Notes: generated by a model not told the origin, from the sequence alone. Shown: positions 26,875-36,233, counted from the first letter of the stretch. The stretch is 64,000 bases of DNA from DAIOEK01 sp964648485 (GCA_964648485.1 CAZYOF010000003.1:62001-126000); one strand, 5' to 3'. Translations and numbers: made by a program.

Positions 26875-28221
26875 ATGTCTCATAAAAGAGCACCCATGAT
26901 CATTGCCCTGGTAATTGTTCTGGTAATTATCGGCGCAGCAGGTTATTTTTTCTGGCAGAAAAGTCAAGAAAGCAAGTCAGCCAGTTTAACGGCATCTGGA
27001 ACCATAGAAGCAGATACTACCTCGATCTCATCAGAACTTGCAGGCAGGTTGTCTGCCATTTATGCAGATGAGGGCGATTATGTGAATGCTGGTGATACTA
27101 TTTTTGAACTGGATGGAACCGTTCTGAAAGCCCAGCGGGAACAGGCATCTGCTTCACTGGAATCTGCCCGTGCGGCACTGGATACATCCAGGGCAAATGA
27201 AAAATCGGTGCAAGCTCAATATGACCTCACCCTGCAGGCGAGCTTGAATGAAGAAATCCGTTACCGGGTAGAAAACTGGAATGAAGATGAACCTGCCAGG
27301 TTTGATCAACCGGTGTGGTATTTCACCCGTTTTGAAGAGATGAAGAATGCCCAAAAGCATATAGATTCTGCCAGATCTGAGCTTGAGGCGAAACAGAAAC
27401 GTCTGGATGAAATAACGAAGCGACTGGGAGGATCAGAATTTCTGGTACTTGAGCAGGAACTTCTCGAAGCGCGCCGGCAGTTTCTGATTGCCGATAAAGT
27501 TCTGGATCAGGCAAAAGATGCCACAAGCAGCTATGAGCTGCGTGAAGCGGCTCAGACTTTATATGATGATGCAGTGGACCGTCTAGATGATGCTCAGGAT
27601 GCGTATGATGATGAACTGAAAACCGATGATGCAGAAGATATCCTGACAGCACGGGCAGAGATGATGGTTGCCCGGGAAACATACGACACCGCATTGGATT
27701 ACGCCCGCAGTCTTCAAACCGGAACAGCTTCCCTTCAGCTGGCTGCCGCGCAGGCAAGTTTAGACCAGGCTCATGCAGCTTTGATTCAGGCGGAGACTGC
27801 TGTAAAACAGGCAGAAGCTAACCTGCTCTTGCTCGATACCCAGATTGGCTTGCTTAAGGTCACCGCCCCGGTAAGTGGTGTTGTTCTCACGCGCATGGTA
27901 GAACCAGGTGAGGTGATACCTGCAGGATATTCAGCGCTTCTCCTGGGGGATCTTAAAAACCTGACTCTGACTGTTTATGTACCCGAGAATCGAATTGGAG
28001 AGGTGGTTTTAGGAAAAGCTGCCAGTGTCAATGCCGATTCCTTCCCAGGTAGAAAATTTGATGCCACCATTATTCATATTTCCGATCAGGCTGAATTCAC
28101 ACCACGCAATGTGCAGACAGTCGAAGGGCGGCAGAACACTGTGTTCGCAGTAAAACTGCGCGTGATTGATGAGGATGCCTTACTGAAACCCGGTATGCCT
28201 GCCGATGTAACTTTTGAATAA
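26875..28221 (+). CDS. HlyD/YbhG-type membrane fusion (adaptor) protein
   Basis: The 448-residue protein has an N-terminal membrane anchor (residues 8-28), a first lipoyl half-motif, a long Ala/Glu/Gln-rich coiled-coil hairpin (about residues 80-310), a second lipoyl half-motif (LLKVTAPVSGVVLTRMVEPG) and a beta-barrel domain. Such adaptors link an inner-membrane ABC exporter to the outside. AAGAGGAG precedes the start. It lies between the permease and the ATPase genes. Confidence 0.9.
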   Translation: MSHKRAPMIIALVIVLVIIGAAGYFFWQKSQESKSASLTASGTIEADTTSISSELAGRLSAIYADEGDYVNAGDTIFELDGTVLKAQREQASASLESARAALDTSRANEKSVQAQYDLTLQASLNEEIRYRVENWNEDEPARFDQPVWYFTRFEEMKNAQKHIDSARSELEAKQKRLDEITKRLGGSEFLVLEQELLEARRQFLIADKVLDQAKDATSSYELREAAQTLYDDAVDRLDDAQDAYDDELKTDDAEDILTARAEMMVARETYDTALDYARSLQTGTASLQLAAAQASLDQAHAALIQAETAVKQAEANLLLLDTQIGLLKVTAPVSGVVLTRMVEPGEVIPAGYSALLLGDLKNLTLTVYVPENRIGEVVLGKAASVNADSFPGRKFDATIIHISDQAEFTPRNVQTVEGRQNTVFAVKLRVIDEDALLKPGMPADVTFE

Positions 28222-28243
28222 AGATTGGACAGAGAGACTTCTT

Positions 28244-29212
28244 ATGGATGATAGAATCCAGGCTCAATCCATCTGCAAAAGCTTTAAGAATGTTGCTGCT
28301 GTAGATCATGTATCCCTCCACGTCGGTGATGGTGAAATTTATGGACTGGTGGGTGCTGATGGGGCAGGGAAAACAACCACTATCCGCCTGCTGTGTGGAG
28401 CTCTAAAACTGGATTCAGGCAGCGTTACTGTTGCGGGGTACGATATCACCCGTGAAGCAGATCAAGCCCGTCAGCAGATTGGATACCTCTCCCAGCGTTT
28501 CTCGCTCTATGAAGATCTGACCGTTCTCGAAAACATCCGTTTCTTTGCTGAAGTCCGTGGTTTAAAATCCGATGAATGGTATCCCCGCTGTATGGAAATT
28601 CTTGAATTTGTTGGATTGGCAGAATTCAAGGATCGTTTTGCCGGGCAGTTATCAGGTGGAATGAAACAAAAACTTGGTCTTGCTACGGCATTGGTAGTTG
28701 AGCCAAAGGTCTTTCTCTTTGATGAACCAACCACCGGGGTAGACCCGGTTACCCGCCAGGATTTCTGGCAGTTGATCATCTCGCTGGTTAACCATCAGAA
28801 GGATGTTCAGAGACAAAAAGTTGCCGTTCTGGTATCTACTCCTTATATGGATGAAGCGGCACGTTGTCACCGCATTGGTTTTATGCATCATGGCAAAATT
28901 ATCGCTGAAGGAACTCCGGGAGAACTGCGATCTTTACTTTCGGGACGAATCCTGGAACTTATCGGGCATCCCTTACCTTTATTGAAAAAGGCAGTGCAAA
29001 ATCTGCAACAGGTTGAAGATGCACATGCGTTTGGAGACTCCCTGCACCTGCGTATGAAGGAGCAGGTGAATCAAAATCATCTCAACCAGATAAAAAAATC
29101 ACTGGTAGAAATGGGCGGGAAGGTGGATCAGGTACGGATGATTCCACCAGGTTTAGAGGATGTGTTTATCGCATTAGCCGGGCAGGAACTAAATAATGCT
29201 GGAGAAAATTAA
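28244..29212 (+). CDS. ABC transporter ATPase, first of a pair (degenerate H-loop)
   Basis: The 322-residue protein has Walker A GADGAGKTT, signature QLSGGMKQKLGLA and Walker B FLFDEPTTGVDP. The switch region reads VSTPYMDEA, so the usual H-loop histidine is replaced by proline. That resembles the N-terminal half of the fused ATPase YbhF. The start is the ATG at 28244, seven bases after GAGAG; a TTG at 28214 inside the adaptor gene is unlikely. It probably pairs with the ATPase encoded next to form an asymmetric motor. Confidence 0.85.
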   Translation: MDDRIQAQSICKSFKNVAAVDHVSLHVGDGEIYGLVGADGAGKTTTIRLLCGALKLDSGSVTVAGYDITREADQARQQIGYLSQRFSLYEDLTVLENIRFFAEVRGLKSDEWYPRCMEILEFVGLAEFKDRFAGQLSGGMKQKLGLATALVVEPKVFLFDEPTTGVDPVTRQDFWQLIISLVNHQKDVQRQKVAVLVSTPYMDEAARCHRIGFMHHGKIIAEGTPGELRSLLSGRILELIGHPLPLLKKAVQNLQQVEDAHAFGDSLHLRMKEQVNQNHLNQIKKSLVEMGGKVDQVRMIPPGLEDVFIALAGQELNNAGEN

Positions 29213-29213
29213 C

Positions 29214-30122
29214 ATGTCGGATGTTGTAGTTAATGTCAAAGATCTCACCCGGAATTTTGGAGATTTTGTAGCTGTCGATCATGTCAGTTTTCAGATAACC
29301 CGTGGGGATGTTGTTGGTTACCTGGGGCCGAATGGCAGCGGTAAAACCACAACCATCCGTATGCTGCTTGGTTTACTGAAACCAACAGAGGGTAGTGCCA
29401 CCGTGCTTGGATATGATTCCTTCAGCCAAACAGATCAGGTCCGTGCCCGGGTAGGATATATGTCACAAAAATTCGCCATCTACGATGATCTGACTGTCCT
29501 TGAAAACCTCACTTTCTATGCTGGAACTTATGGAATAAGCGATTCCAAGATGATCGTAGCTGCAATCTCTCGGACCGGACTGTCGGGGCATGAAAGCACA
29601 CTAACCCGCGAACTCTCAGCCGGATGGCGGCAGCGATTGGCTTTGGGAATTGCCCTCGTCCATCAACCGAAAGTTTTATTTCTGGATGAGCCAACTTCGG
29701 GTGTGGATCCAACCGCCAGGAGGAATTTCTGGGATTTGATTTACGAACTTGCGGAAGAGGGTGTCACCGTGCTGGTCACAACGCATTATCTGGATGAAGC
29801 TGAGTATTGCAACAGTGTCGGTATGATGCGGAACGGTAAATTATTGGCAATGGATACCCCCAGATCATTGAAAGAAAGGTATATCAAAGGGAATGTGTGT
29901 GAGTTGTACCTTACATCTCTAACAGATGGATTGTCAGCGTTAAGTACCATGCCCGAAGTAAAACTGGCCAGCCTTGCTGGAGATCATATACGGCTGATTA
30001 CAAATGGTGGTATGAACGAAAGGGAAATGAAAAAGAACCTCGATAAAGCAGGTGTTACAGTGACCTCGATCCTGCAGGGTGAACCAACATTGGAGGATGT
30101 TTTCTCTACACTTGCGCGATAA
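29214..30122 (+). CDS. ABC transporter ATPase, second of a pair
   Basis: The 302-residue protein has Walker A GPNGSGKTT, Walker B LFLDEPTSGVDP and an intact H-loop (VTTHYLDEA). The signature is ELSAGWRQRLALG, in which the usual LSGGQ is altered to LSAGW. It corresponds to the C-terminal half of YbhF-type fused ATPases. The start at 29214 lies two bases after the previous stop and nine after GGAG; an ATG at 29196 inside the previous gene is less likely. Confidence 0.88.
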   Translation: MSDVVVNVKDLTRNFGDFVAVDHVSFQITRGDVVGYLGPNGSGKTTTIRMLLGLLKPTEGSATVLGYDSFSQTDQVRARVGYMSQKFAIYDDLTVLENLTFYAGTYGISDSKMIVAAISRTGLSGHESTLTRELSAGWRQRLALGIALVHQPKVLFLDEPTSGVDPTARRNFWDLIYELAEEGVTVLVTTHYLDEAEYCNSVGMMRNGKLLAMDTPRSLKERYIKGNVCELYLTSLTDGLSALSTMPEVKLASLAGDHIRLITNGGMNEREMKKNLDKAGVTVTSILQGEPTLEDVFSTLAR

Positions 30123-30136
30123 GGGGAGTGAAGATC

Positions 30137-30751
30137 ATGGGAAGACCGGCAACACAACATGAAGTAAAAAAAGAAGAAATCATTCAGGCTGCTATTGAAT
30201 GCTTTGCCCGATATGGCTTTGAGGGAACAACAAACAAACTAATAGCCAGAGAAGCAGGCTTAAATAGTGCTTCGCTGATTTATCATTACTTTCCCAGTAA
30301 AACCAGCCTGTTCGAGGCATGCTTGAATAGCTTTTCTGTGATGGACGATTTACACAATACTCTTGAATCGGGGTTTGATAAGACACCAGAGGAGTACCTA
30401 ACTCTGGTCGGATTGACGTATCAGCGTATTCTCAGAGACCCGCGTTTATCAAAAATTGTGCCAATGTTTATCGGAACGACACAGAGTCATCAGGAGCTGA
30501 TCCCCGTACTGGTAAAAAGAATCGAAACGGTTCTCTGGCTGCCCATCAGCAGGTATTTGCAAAAGAAAACGGATGAAGGCATACTCAAACCAATTCCGGC
30601 ACAAACAGGACTGCAGATCTTTCTCGGCCCGATAATTATTCGTCTGATATCCCCCGCATTCCTGGGAAAATCAAGTATATCTGAAGGCGAATCCGATGAA
30701 GAATTTGTTAAACACCTGGTGGATGTATTTCTACAGGGAGCGAGAAAATAA
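30137..30751 (+). CDS. TetR-family transcriptional repressor
   Basis: The 204-residue protein has an N-terminal TetR helix-turn-helix (EIIQAAIECFARYGFEGTT, then the recognition helix SASLIYHYFPSKTSLFEACL) and a C-terminal ligand and dimer domain. The ATG at 30137 is eight bases after GGGGAG. It is the last gene of the exporter operon and is probably its own regulator through the palindrome at 25619-25638. Such regulators usually release DNA on binding an exported toxic compound. Confidence 0.88.
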   Translation: MGRPATQHEVKKEEIIQAAIECFARYGFEGTTNKLIAREAGLNSASLIYHYFPSKTSLFEACLNSFSVMDDLHNTLESGFDKTPEEYLTLVGLTYQRILRDPRLSKIVPMFIGTTQSHQELIPVLVKRIETVLWLPISRYLQKKTDEGILKPIPAQTGLQIFLGPIIIRLISPAFLGKSSISEGESDEEFVKHLVDVFLQGARK

Positions 30752-30772
30752 TTCAGTTTTACTGATGGAAGA

Positions 30773-31585
30773 TTATCTGATCAAACGGTTATCCAGAGTC
30801 CAGTTCAGAGGATGAGATTTTTCCCTGATACCCAATGTGGTCTGCAAAAATCCATCCAGTTCGATAATGTTTCCAGTGGTAAAAAACCTCAATACGGGTG
30901 ATTCTTCGGTTTTCATTTCAATCTGATGGGCATCCAGTAAGCGCTGGACCTGACGTGCTATTGCCGGGGCAGGGTCGATCACCCGTACTTTAGGTCCGGT
31001 AATTTGCTGAATGAGGGGAATGACGAAGGGGTAGTGTGTGCAGCCCAGAACCACGGTATCTATACCTTCTGCGATCATAGGTTCCAATGATTTGCGTAGA
31101 ATTGCCTCGGTTTCAGGGGTATCCAATTTTCCGGTTTCAATCTGCCTGACCAATCCGGGGCAGGTATCTTGTAAGATTTTTACGTCGTTGGCGAATCTTT
31201 CAATTACGGAAGCGTATAACTCGCCCTGGAAGGTCGCCGGAGTTGCCAGTACACCTACCACCCCCGAATGGGTATATTCTGCGGCGGGTTTTACTGCAGG
31301 TTCCATCCCCACAAATGGGATGGTTGGATATGTAGCCCGAAGATGGTGCAACGCTGTGGCTGAAGCGGCATTACAGGCAATGACAATCAACTGTGCGCCT
31401 TCACTAAGCAGAAAGCGGGTGATCTCTTCAGCGAATCCACGCACTTCCTGCAGTGGACGCGGACCATAAGGAACATGCGCCTGGTCGGCGATGTAATCGA
31501 CAGAAAGATCAGGCATCTGCCGGATAATTTCACGCAAAACAGAAAGCCCGCCCACACCCGAATCAAAAACACCTATCTTTGCCAC
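30773..31585 (-). CDS. murI: Glutamate racemase
   Basis: This enzyme interconverts L- and D-glutamate for peptidoglycan precursors. The motif IGVFDSGVGGLSVLREI opens the protein. The two catalytic cysteines are in VIACNAAS and VLGCTHYPF. I chose the GTG at 31585 because GAGGA sits five bases upstream and it follows the previous stop; the alternative ATG at 31615 overlaps the previous gene and has no ribosome-binding site. The GTG start gives 270 residues, a normal size. It converges with the TetR gene. Confidence 0.9.
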   Translation of the reverse strand: MAKIGVFDSGVGGLSVLREIIRQMPDLSVDYIADQAHVPYGPRPLQEVRGFAEEITRFLLSEGAQLIVIACNAASATALHHLRATYPTIPFVGMEPAVKPAAEYTHSGVVGVLATPATFQGELYASVIERFANDVKILQDTCPGLVRQIETGKLDTPETEAILRKSLEPMIAEGIDTVVLGCTHYPFVIPLIQQITGPKVRVIDPAPAIARQVQRLLDAHQIEMKTEESPVLRFFTTGNIIELDGFLQTTLGIREKSHPLNWTLDNRLIR

Positions 31586-31592
31586 TTGATCC

Positions 31593-32327
31593 TCAAAGGT
31601 TATTATACCTTCCATCCAGGCAGGCTTCGATCAACGCCACGAACAACCCGCTTGAAATCGGTTCCTGTAAAAGGTTTTCGGGGTGCCATTGCACGGCGTA
31701 CCCGAAAGGATGCCCGGTGATTTGAATAGACTCAATCAAGCCATCCGGTGCAGATCCGAGAATTTTCAGGGTTTTGCCGGGGAGTTGAATGCCCTGATGG
31801 TGGCGGGAATTGACAATGATTTCTTTCCCTGTGGATCCATCATGCAACCAGGGGATGATGGACAAGCTAACAGGATGGGCGGGATGATCGGCAGGAAGAG
31901 AATCGGAGGTGGAATGCGGGATGGCATCACCGAGCTGGCTGGGTATATCTACATACAACGTGCCGCCCAGGGCTACATTGATGAGCTGGATACCGCGGCA
32001 GATCCCAATAAAGGGGATGGACCGTTGCATGACGCAGGTGAAAAGCTTTAGTTCGAGATCATCGCGCTCCGGGATGACATCATCGTACGGCAGGCGGTTA
32101 TCTCCACCATAGATTGCGGGGCTTACATCTCCTCCGCCGCTGAAAAGAAGACCATCCACGCCATCCAGGATGGATTCAGGCGTCTGGTCGTGCAGATTGG
32201 CGGGCAGGATGCGCGGCTCGCCGCCGGCATAGCGGACAGCATGGCAGTAAGCCTGCATGGCAGGATACTGCATCAGCTTATCCAGAGCGCCCAACCGGGA
32301 TGTGATTCCAACAATTGGTCTTTTCAT
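31593..32327 (-). CDS. Class I glutamine amidotransferase-like hydrolase (peptidase C26, PuuD-like)
   Basis: The 244-residue protein has the nucleophile elbow FIGICRGIQLINVALGG with its Cys, and the catalytic His-Glu in AVQWHPE near the C-terminus. This is the arrangement of gamma-glutamyl-GABA hydrolases and related gamma-glutamyl hydrolases. The true substrate is unknown. It lies just upstream of murI on the same strand and is probably co-transcribed, which hints at a role in glutamate or gamma-glutamyl metabolism. Confidence 0.85.
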   Translation of the reverse strand: MKRPIVGITSRLGALDKLMQYPAMQAYCHAVRYAGGEPRILPANLHDQTPESILDGVDGLLFSGGGDVSPAIYGGDNRLPYDDVIPERDDLELKLFTCVMQRSIPFIGICRGIQLINVALGGTLYVDIPSQLGDAIPHSTSDSLPADHPAHPVSLSIIPWLHDGSTGKEIIVNSRHHQGIQLPGKTLKILGSAPDGLIESIQITGHPFGYAVQWHPENLLQEPISSGLFVALIEACLDGRYNNL

Positions 32328-32362
32328 ACACTATCCAATGGGTGCATTTTAATGGGGATAAG

Positions 32363-32392
32363 AAAAGGGTGCAACCTGTTTTGGCTGCACCC
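32363..32392 (-). terminator. Terminator after rplS
   Basis: On the minus strand a GGGTGCA / TGCACCC stem (32367-32392) with a 12-base loop is followed by TTTTCTT. It lies 20 bases past the rplS stop. Confidence 0.85.
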
Positions 32393-32412
32393 TGTGTTGA
32401 TTATTGAATGAA

Positions 32413-32763
32413 TTATACGTTGAATTTCTGTTTGAGCCGCGCGCTCTTGCCGGTGCGGTTCCGTAAGAAGTACATGCGGGCTCGGCGGACGACATTGTGA
32501 CGTTCCACAACGACTTTGTCGATGCGCGGGGAGCGCAGTAAAAAGGTGCGTTCGACACCTACGCCGTTGCTCGCCACGCGGCGGACGGTAAAGGTGGCGG
32601 TGTTGCCGCCTTTGGAGGTATAAAGGACAGTTCCTTTAAATTCCTGGATTCTTTCGCGGTTACCTTCTTTGATTTTTACATGCACGCTGACAGTATCGCC
32701 CGGGCGTAATGCGGGAATGTTTTCGTTTTCAGGTGCCTGAACTGCATTCAATAAATCGCTCAT
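32413..32763 (-). CDS. rplS: 50S ribosomal protein L19
   Basis: The 116-residue protein lies at the 30S-50S interface. Family motifs are RPGDTVSVHVKIKEGNRERI, EFKGTVLY, GVGVERTFLLRSPRIDK and the basic C-terminus RARMYFLRNRTGKSARLKQ. It is a single-gene unit here, with its own promoter and terminator, and is not accompanied by rpsP, rimM or trmD as in many bacteria. Confidence 0.96.
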   Translation of the reverse strand: MSDLLNAVQAPENENIPALRPGDTVSVHVKIKEGNRERIQEFKGTVLYTSKGGNTATFTVRRVASNGVGVERTFLLRSPRIDKVVVERHNVVRRARMYFLRNRTGKSARLKQKFNV

Positions 32764-32792
32764 GTTAATTTATCCTTACCATACAAACAATG

Positions 32793-32844
32793 TTCGCCTG
32801 AGGGCGCGAAGGAAGAGTATATCACAGACTCAGATTCACTGCAA
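32793..32844 (-). promoter_or_regulatory. rplS promoter with a leader hairpin
   Basis: On the minus strand TTGCAG (32839-32844) and TATACT (32816-32821) are spaced by 17 bases. The transcript would start near 32809. A short hairpin formed by TTCGCC and GGCGCGAA (about 32793-32810) lies at the very start of the leader. It might stabilise the RNA or take part in feedback, but that is speculation. Confidence 0.7.
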
Positions 32845-32880
32845 GCATTCAAGGCAGAAACCGAGCCTATTGACCGGAGA

Positions 32881-34053
32881 TTATTTCAACGCGAGGGTGT
32901 ATATGTTGACCACGTCCTTCTGACCTAACTTGACAAAGTTCCCCACTGTACGGGTATCATCTGCCGTGCACTTGCCAGCCATTATGTTAAAGTGGGTGTC
33001 ATCCAGACTTGCCGCGCTCAACCTGACCGCCAGCCCGAGAGAAGACCAGAACCCTTCCAGTTTTGCAATTCCTGCCAGAGCGGTCTTTTCGCGGTTGAAA
33101 TGGTCTTCCTCCACATTCCAGACCCGCACGGCGAATTGGACGAAACGGTTAATGTCGTGTTTGTAAACATACTTCATCCAGGCAGGGAAGACCATCGCCA
33201 GCCCGGCGCCGTGGGCAATGTCGTACTGGGCGCTGAGTTCGTGCTCGATGTCGTGTGATGCCCAATCACCCGGTCTGCCTGTATTAAGCAGATTGTTGTG
33301 CGCAACGGTCCCAGACCACATCACCTCAGCCCAGGCGTCGTAATTCTGTGGTTCTGCCAACAGGGTAGGCGCGTTATTAATAACGGTCTTCAAAACTCCC
33401 TCAATCATCCGATCAGTCAGCTCTACCGGGTATGCGTTGGTAAAGTACCGTTCCATCAGGTGCGCCATAATATCTGCTACGCCGCAGGCGACCTGGAAAG
33501 GCGGCAGGGTGAATGCCAGCTCGGGATTAAGGATGGAAAAACGCGGGTAAACATGGTTCGAGTTGAAAGCCCGCTTCAGCATCCCCTCTTCTTTAGTGAT
33601 CACACAACCTGTACTGGCTTCACTACCGGCTGCGGGAATGGTTAGGATGGTTGCCAGGGGCAGCGCGTCTTTCACGGTAGCTTTCCCGGTGAAGAAATCC
33701 CACACATCGCCGTCGTATTTCACCCCGGCAGCAATAGCTTTGGCAGAGTCGATCGGGCTGCCGCCGCCCACGGCGAGGATGAGACCGACGTTTTGTTCGC
33801 GGCACAGACGGATGCCTTCATAGACCAGGCTCAGACGCGGGTTGGGTTTTACCCCTGCCAATTCCACGAATTCCACATTGTTTTCCTGCAGCGATTGAAC
33901 GATTTTGTCGTAAAGACCGCTGGATTTGATTGATCCACTGCCGTAATGCAGGAGAACCTTGTTGCTGATCTTCGCGGCTTCTGAACCGACTTTCGTCTCG
34001 GTACCCCTGCCGAAAATGATTTTTGTGGGATTACAGAACACAAAATTTTCCAT
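32881..34053 (-). CDS. Iron-containing alcohol dehydrogenase (butanol dehydrogenase-like)
   Basis: The 390-residue protein is a group III dehydrogenase that reduces aldehydes or oxidises alcohols with NAD(P)H. The coenzyme motif GGGSPIDSAKAIA is near residue 95. Metal-binding positions are seen in the CGVADIMAHLMERYF and HGAGLAMVFPAWM segments. The N-terminal FCNPTKIIFGRGT is typical of the BDH branch. An upstream minus-strand TATAAT (34092-34097) is a possible -10. The exact substrate is unknown. Confidence 0.9.
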   Translation of the reverse strand: MENFVFCNPTKIIFGRGTETKVGSEAAKISNKVLLHYGSGSIKSSGLYDKIVQSLQENNVEFVELAGVKPNPRLSLVYEGIRLCREQNVGLILAVGGGSPIDSAKAIAAGVKYDGDVWDFFTGKATVKDALPLATILTIPAAGSEASTGCVITKEEGMLKRAFNSNHVYPRFSILNPELAFTLPPFQVACGVADIMAHLMERYFTNAYPVELTDRMIEGVLKTVINNAPTLLAEPQNYDAWAEVMWSGTVAHNNLLNTGRPGDWASHDIEHELSAQYDIAHGAGLAMVFPAWMKYVYKHDINRFVQFAVRVWNVEEDHFNREKTALAGIAKLEGFWSSLGLAVRLSAASLDDTHFNIMAGKCTADDTRTVGNFVKLGQKDVVNIYTLALK

Positions 34054-34135
34054 CTCTACTCCATGTTTATTCTGGTGATTTACTGGTAGTAATTATATTC
34101 GCATCTGCCTGCTTGTGGTGCACAGGTAGATGGTT

Positions 34136-34594
34136 TTACCCTCTGGAGGGTAGAAGCAGCCTGGCGACTACTTCATCGCCTTCGATTTCACCGGATTCAT
34201 TAAATCCGAGGGAGAGGTATAACTGCCTCGCGCGGGTATTGCCCGGCTGGTATGAGAGTGCGAAGTGGTTAAATCCATGTTCGCGGGAAAGCAGCGCAAT
34301 TGCCGACTGAACCGCCTGCCTGCCGTAGCCTTTGCCCTGCTGGTGTGAATCGATGATAATCCCTCCCAGCCAGCAGCTGCCATCGGTATCATCCACTGCC
34401 CATTGCAGGTAACCGATGATATCCTCCCCTAATTGGACTGCCAGTGGCTGCCAGAGTCCGCCGTAATGGCACAGGCACAAATAATATGCTGGGTCGGCAA
34501 CAAATTCCCGTTGTTCCGGTGAAGCCTGAAGGGCTGCTACCTGCCGCCAAGTTTCAGCAGTTACCGGGGTGAGAATGATTTGGGATACAGTCAT
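34136..34594 (-). CDS. GNAT-family N-acetyltransferase
   Basis: The 152-residue protein shows the acetyl-CoA binding loop QQGKGYGRQAVQSAI near residue 87 and the closing GNTRARQLYLSLGF motif. This is the SpeG/BltD-like branch, whose members often acetylate polyamines or small amines. The substrate is not evident. It stands alone between the dehydrogenase gene and a divergently transcribed DUF3592 gene. Confidence 0.85.
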   Translation of the reverse strand: MTVSQIILTPVTAETWRQVAALQASPEQREFVADPAYYLCLCHYGGLWQPLAVQLGEDIIGYLQWAVDDTDGSCWLGGIIIDSHQQGKGYGRQAVQSAIALLSREHGFNHFALSYQPGNTRARQLYLSLGFNESGEIEGDEVVARLLLPSRG

Positions 34595-34768
34595 ATATAA
34601 ATTGTAACTTATACCCGGAATGTTTCGGGGGTCATCCTAGTCATTCTAAGGAAATATTTTCCACAATGATAATTCTGGATTGATTTCGCAAACCAATACG
34701 TCAAAAGACCAAACAATGTGCAATAATGGATATAACCGATCCGTTCTGTCAACTGAAAGGAGAGCAAA

Positions 34769-35227
34769 ATGTCTTCAATCGGAATCACGAACTGGATGTT
34801 CCTTGTTCTGAGCCTGTTTGGTGTGGTCCTGGTAATTATGGCGATTGTCAATCGCCGCAGGGTGAATGCCAGCCAATCGTGGATGGGTACGCAAGGGAAG
34901 GTGACTGAATCATTCGTGCATGAATCAACCTCCACCGATTCGGATGGTCATACTTCGACTGATTACAAACCAAAAGTTCATTATATTTATTCTGTAAATG
35001 GTCAGGAATATGAGTGTAATCGCATCAATTTTGGAGGCGGATCAACGAGCCGCGCGAAGGCGCAAAGCGTAATTGTACAATATCCAATAGAAAGCTCGGT
35101 AATAGTCTATTACGATCCGCAGAACCCGAAACAGGCAGTGCTGGAAAGAACAACCCAGGGCGGTTGGCTGCAAATCATAGTTGGGGTTATTCTAATTATC
35201 ACTGGTATATACTTTTCTATGAATTAA
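34769..35227 (+). CDS. DUF3592-domain membrane protein
   Basis: The 152-residue protein has one N-terminal helix (residues 9-27), an extracytoplasmic beta domain with the family stretch VHYIYSVNGQEYECNRI, and a C-terminal helix. DUF3592 proteins are widespread but of unknown function. GGAGAG is a strong ribosome-binding site. It is a single-gene unit followed by a hairpin. Confidence 0.8.
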   Translation: MSSIGITNWMFLVLSLFGVVLVIMAIVNRRRVNASQSWMGTQGKVTESFVHESTSTDSDGHTSTDYKPKVHYIYSVNGQEYECNRINFGGGSTSRAKAQSVIVQYPIESSVIVYYDPQNPKQAVLERTTQGGWLQIIVGVILIITGIYFSMN

Positions 35228-35233
35228 ATAGTT

Positions 35234-35262
35234 CGGTGGTGTTCAACTCATGAACACCACCG
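35234..35262. terminator. Shared terminator between convergent genes
   Basis: CGGTGGTGTTCA (35234-35245) and TGAACACCACCG (35251-35262) form a perfect 12-bp stem with a 5-base loop. It lies between the DUF3592 gene and the converging MerR gene and can serve both, although the T-tracts are weak. Confidence 0.8.
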
Positions 35263-35277
35263 TTCGTGCATTCTTAC

Positions 35278-36105
35278 CTATTTTCCTTTTTTCACCGGGA
35301 ACTGAATCTCGATCACATAGCCGGGGTCATCCTGCCGCACAACGGTATCGGAGGTCTTGAGGTAGATCTCCCTGCCCACACCACAGATCTGGTAGCCATG
35401 CTGGTCAATCCACGCCAGGACTGCATCGTAGGAAGTGGGCAGCTCGAGGAATGAACCATTATGGATGGCGCATGCCATGCATTCCACCGCGGGGAGTAAG
35501 CGCACCTGCGAGGGTGGTTCGAGTGCCGCATCGGTAGATACGGGTTCGCAAACTTCCAGGTCGTGGTCGGTATCCTTGTATTCGGGATCATGATCGATGG
35601 TAAAGCAGGGTCCGGTGATCCTCAGGTTGGCTTTTTTGATCGCCGTTTCCAGTTTGTCCCACAGTTCGCCCTGGGCGGGGTAGGTGGGCACAACACCCCT
35701 GACGGATGCCACCCGCATTTCGGGGATGGATTTGATGACAACTTCGAGAGTCGAAGACATATTTTTCTCCTTTTCAAATTGTTTGAGCCGTTCGCGTACT
35801 CTGGTGAGGCGTTCCTGCTGTTCATTTACCTCTTCCGAAAGTTCCGCTTCCTTCTGGCGGAGTATTCCAACCATCTGTTCTGCGGGCAGCCCGTCATCAA
35901 GCAGGCGGGATATCTGCTCGAGCGAGAGCCCCAATTCTTTGAGGGCAAGGATGCGGTGCAGGCGGGGAATCTGACCGGCGGAATAGTAGCGGTAGTTGGT
36001 GAATGGGTCCACCTGAACCGGTTTCAGGAGGTTCATTTCATCGTAATACCGCAGGGTCTTGACGGGGACGCGTGTTATTTTGGATAAATCACCGATTCGA
36101 ATCAT
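35278..36105 (-). CDS. MerR-family regulator with GyrI-like effector domain
   Basis: The 275-residue protein has an N-terminal MerR winged helix (IRIGDLSKITRVPVKTLRYY), a coiled-coil dimer helix (residues 75-115) and a C-terminal GyrI/AraC-like ligand domain. This is the BmrR-like layout of multidrug-sensing activators. The start is the ATG at 36105, six bases after GGAG. No target gene is obvious; the neighbours do not include a pump. Confidence 0.88.
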   Translation of the reverse strand: MIRIGDLSKITRVPVKTLRYYDEMNLLKPVQVDPFTNYRYYSAGQIPRLHRILALKELGLSLEQISRLLDDGLPAEQMVGILRQKEAELSEEVNEQQERLTRVRERLKQFEKEKNMSSTLEVVIKSIPEMRVASVRGVVPTYPAQGELWDKLETAIKKANLRITGPCFTIDHDPEYKDTDHDLEVCEPVSTDAALEPPSQVRLLPAVECMACAIHNGSFLELPTSYDAVLAWIDQHGYQICGVGREIYLKTSDTVVRQDDPGYVIEIQFPVKKGK

Positions 36106-36210
36106 TCTATTCTCCAAAAGCGCTTTCGACCCTCATCTTACACCTTCCAGTAACTGGAGAGTCAAGGGGGAATCTTGGACATGGATGCGGAATCTTCATC
36201 CGCTTTCCTC

Positions 36211-36233
36211 TATAATAATAGTGGAGTGAAATT
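36211..36233 (+). promoter_or_regulatory. Possible nfeD-type gene promoter (-10) and ribosome-binding site
   Basis: TATAATAATA (from 36211) lies just ahead of GGAGTGAAATT and the ATG at 36234. The transcript start would fall at or next to the ribosome-binding site. A GCGGA / TCCGC inverted repeat lies at about 36187-36203 in place of a clear -35, so an activator may be needed. Confidence 0.4.
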
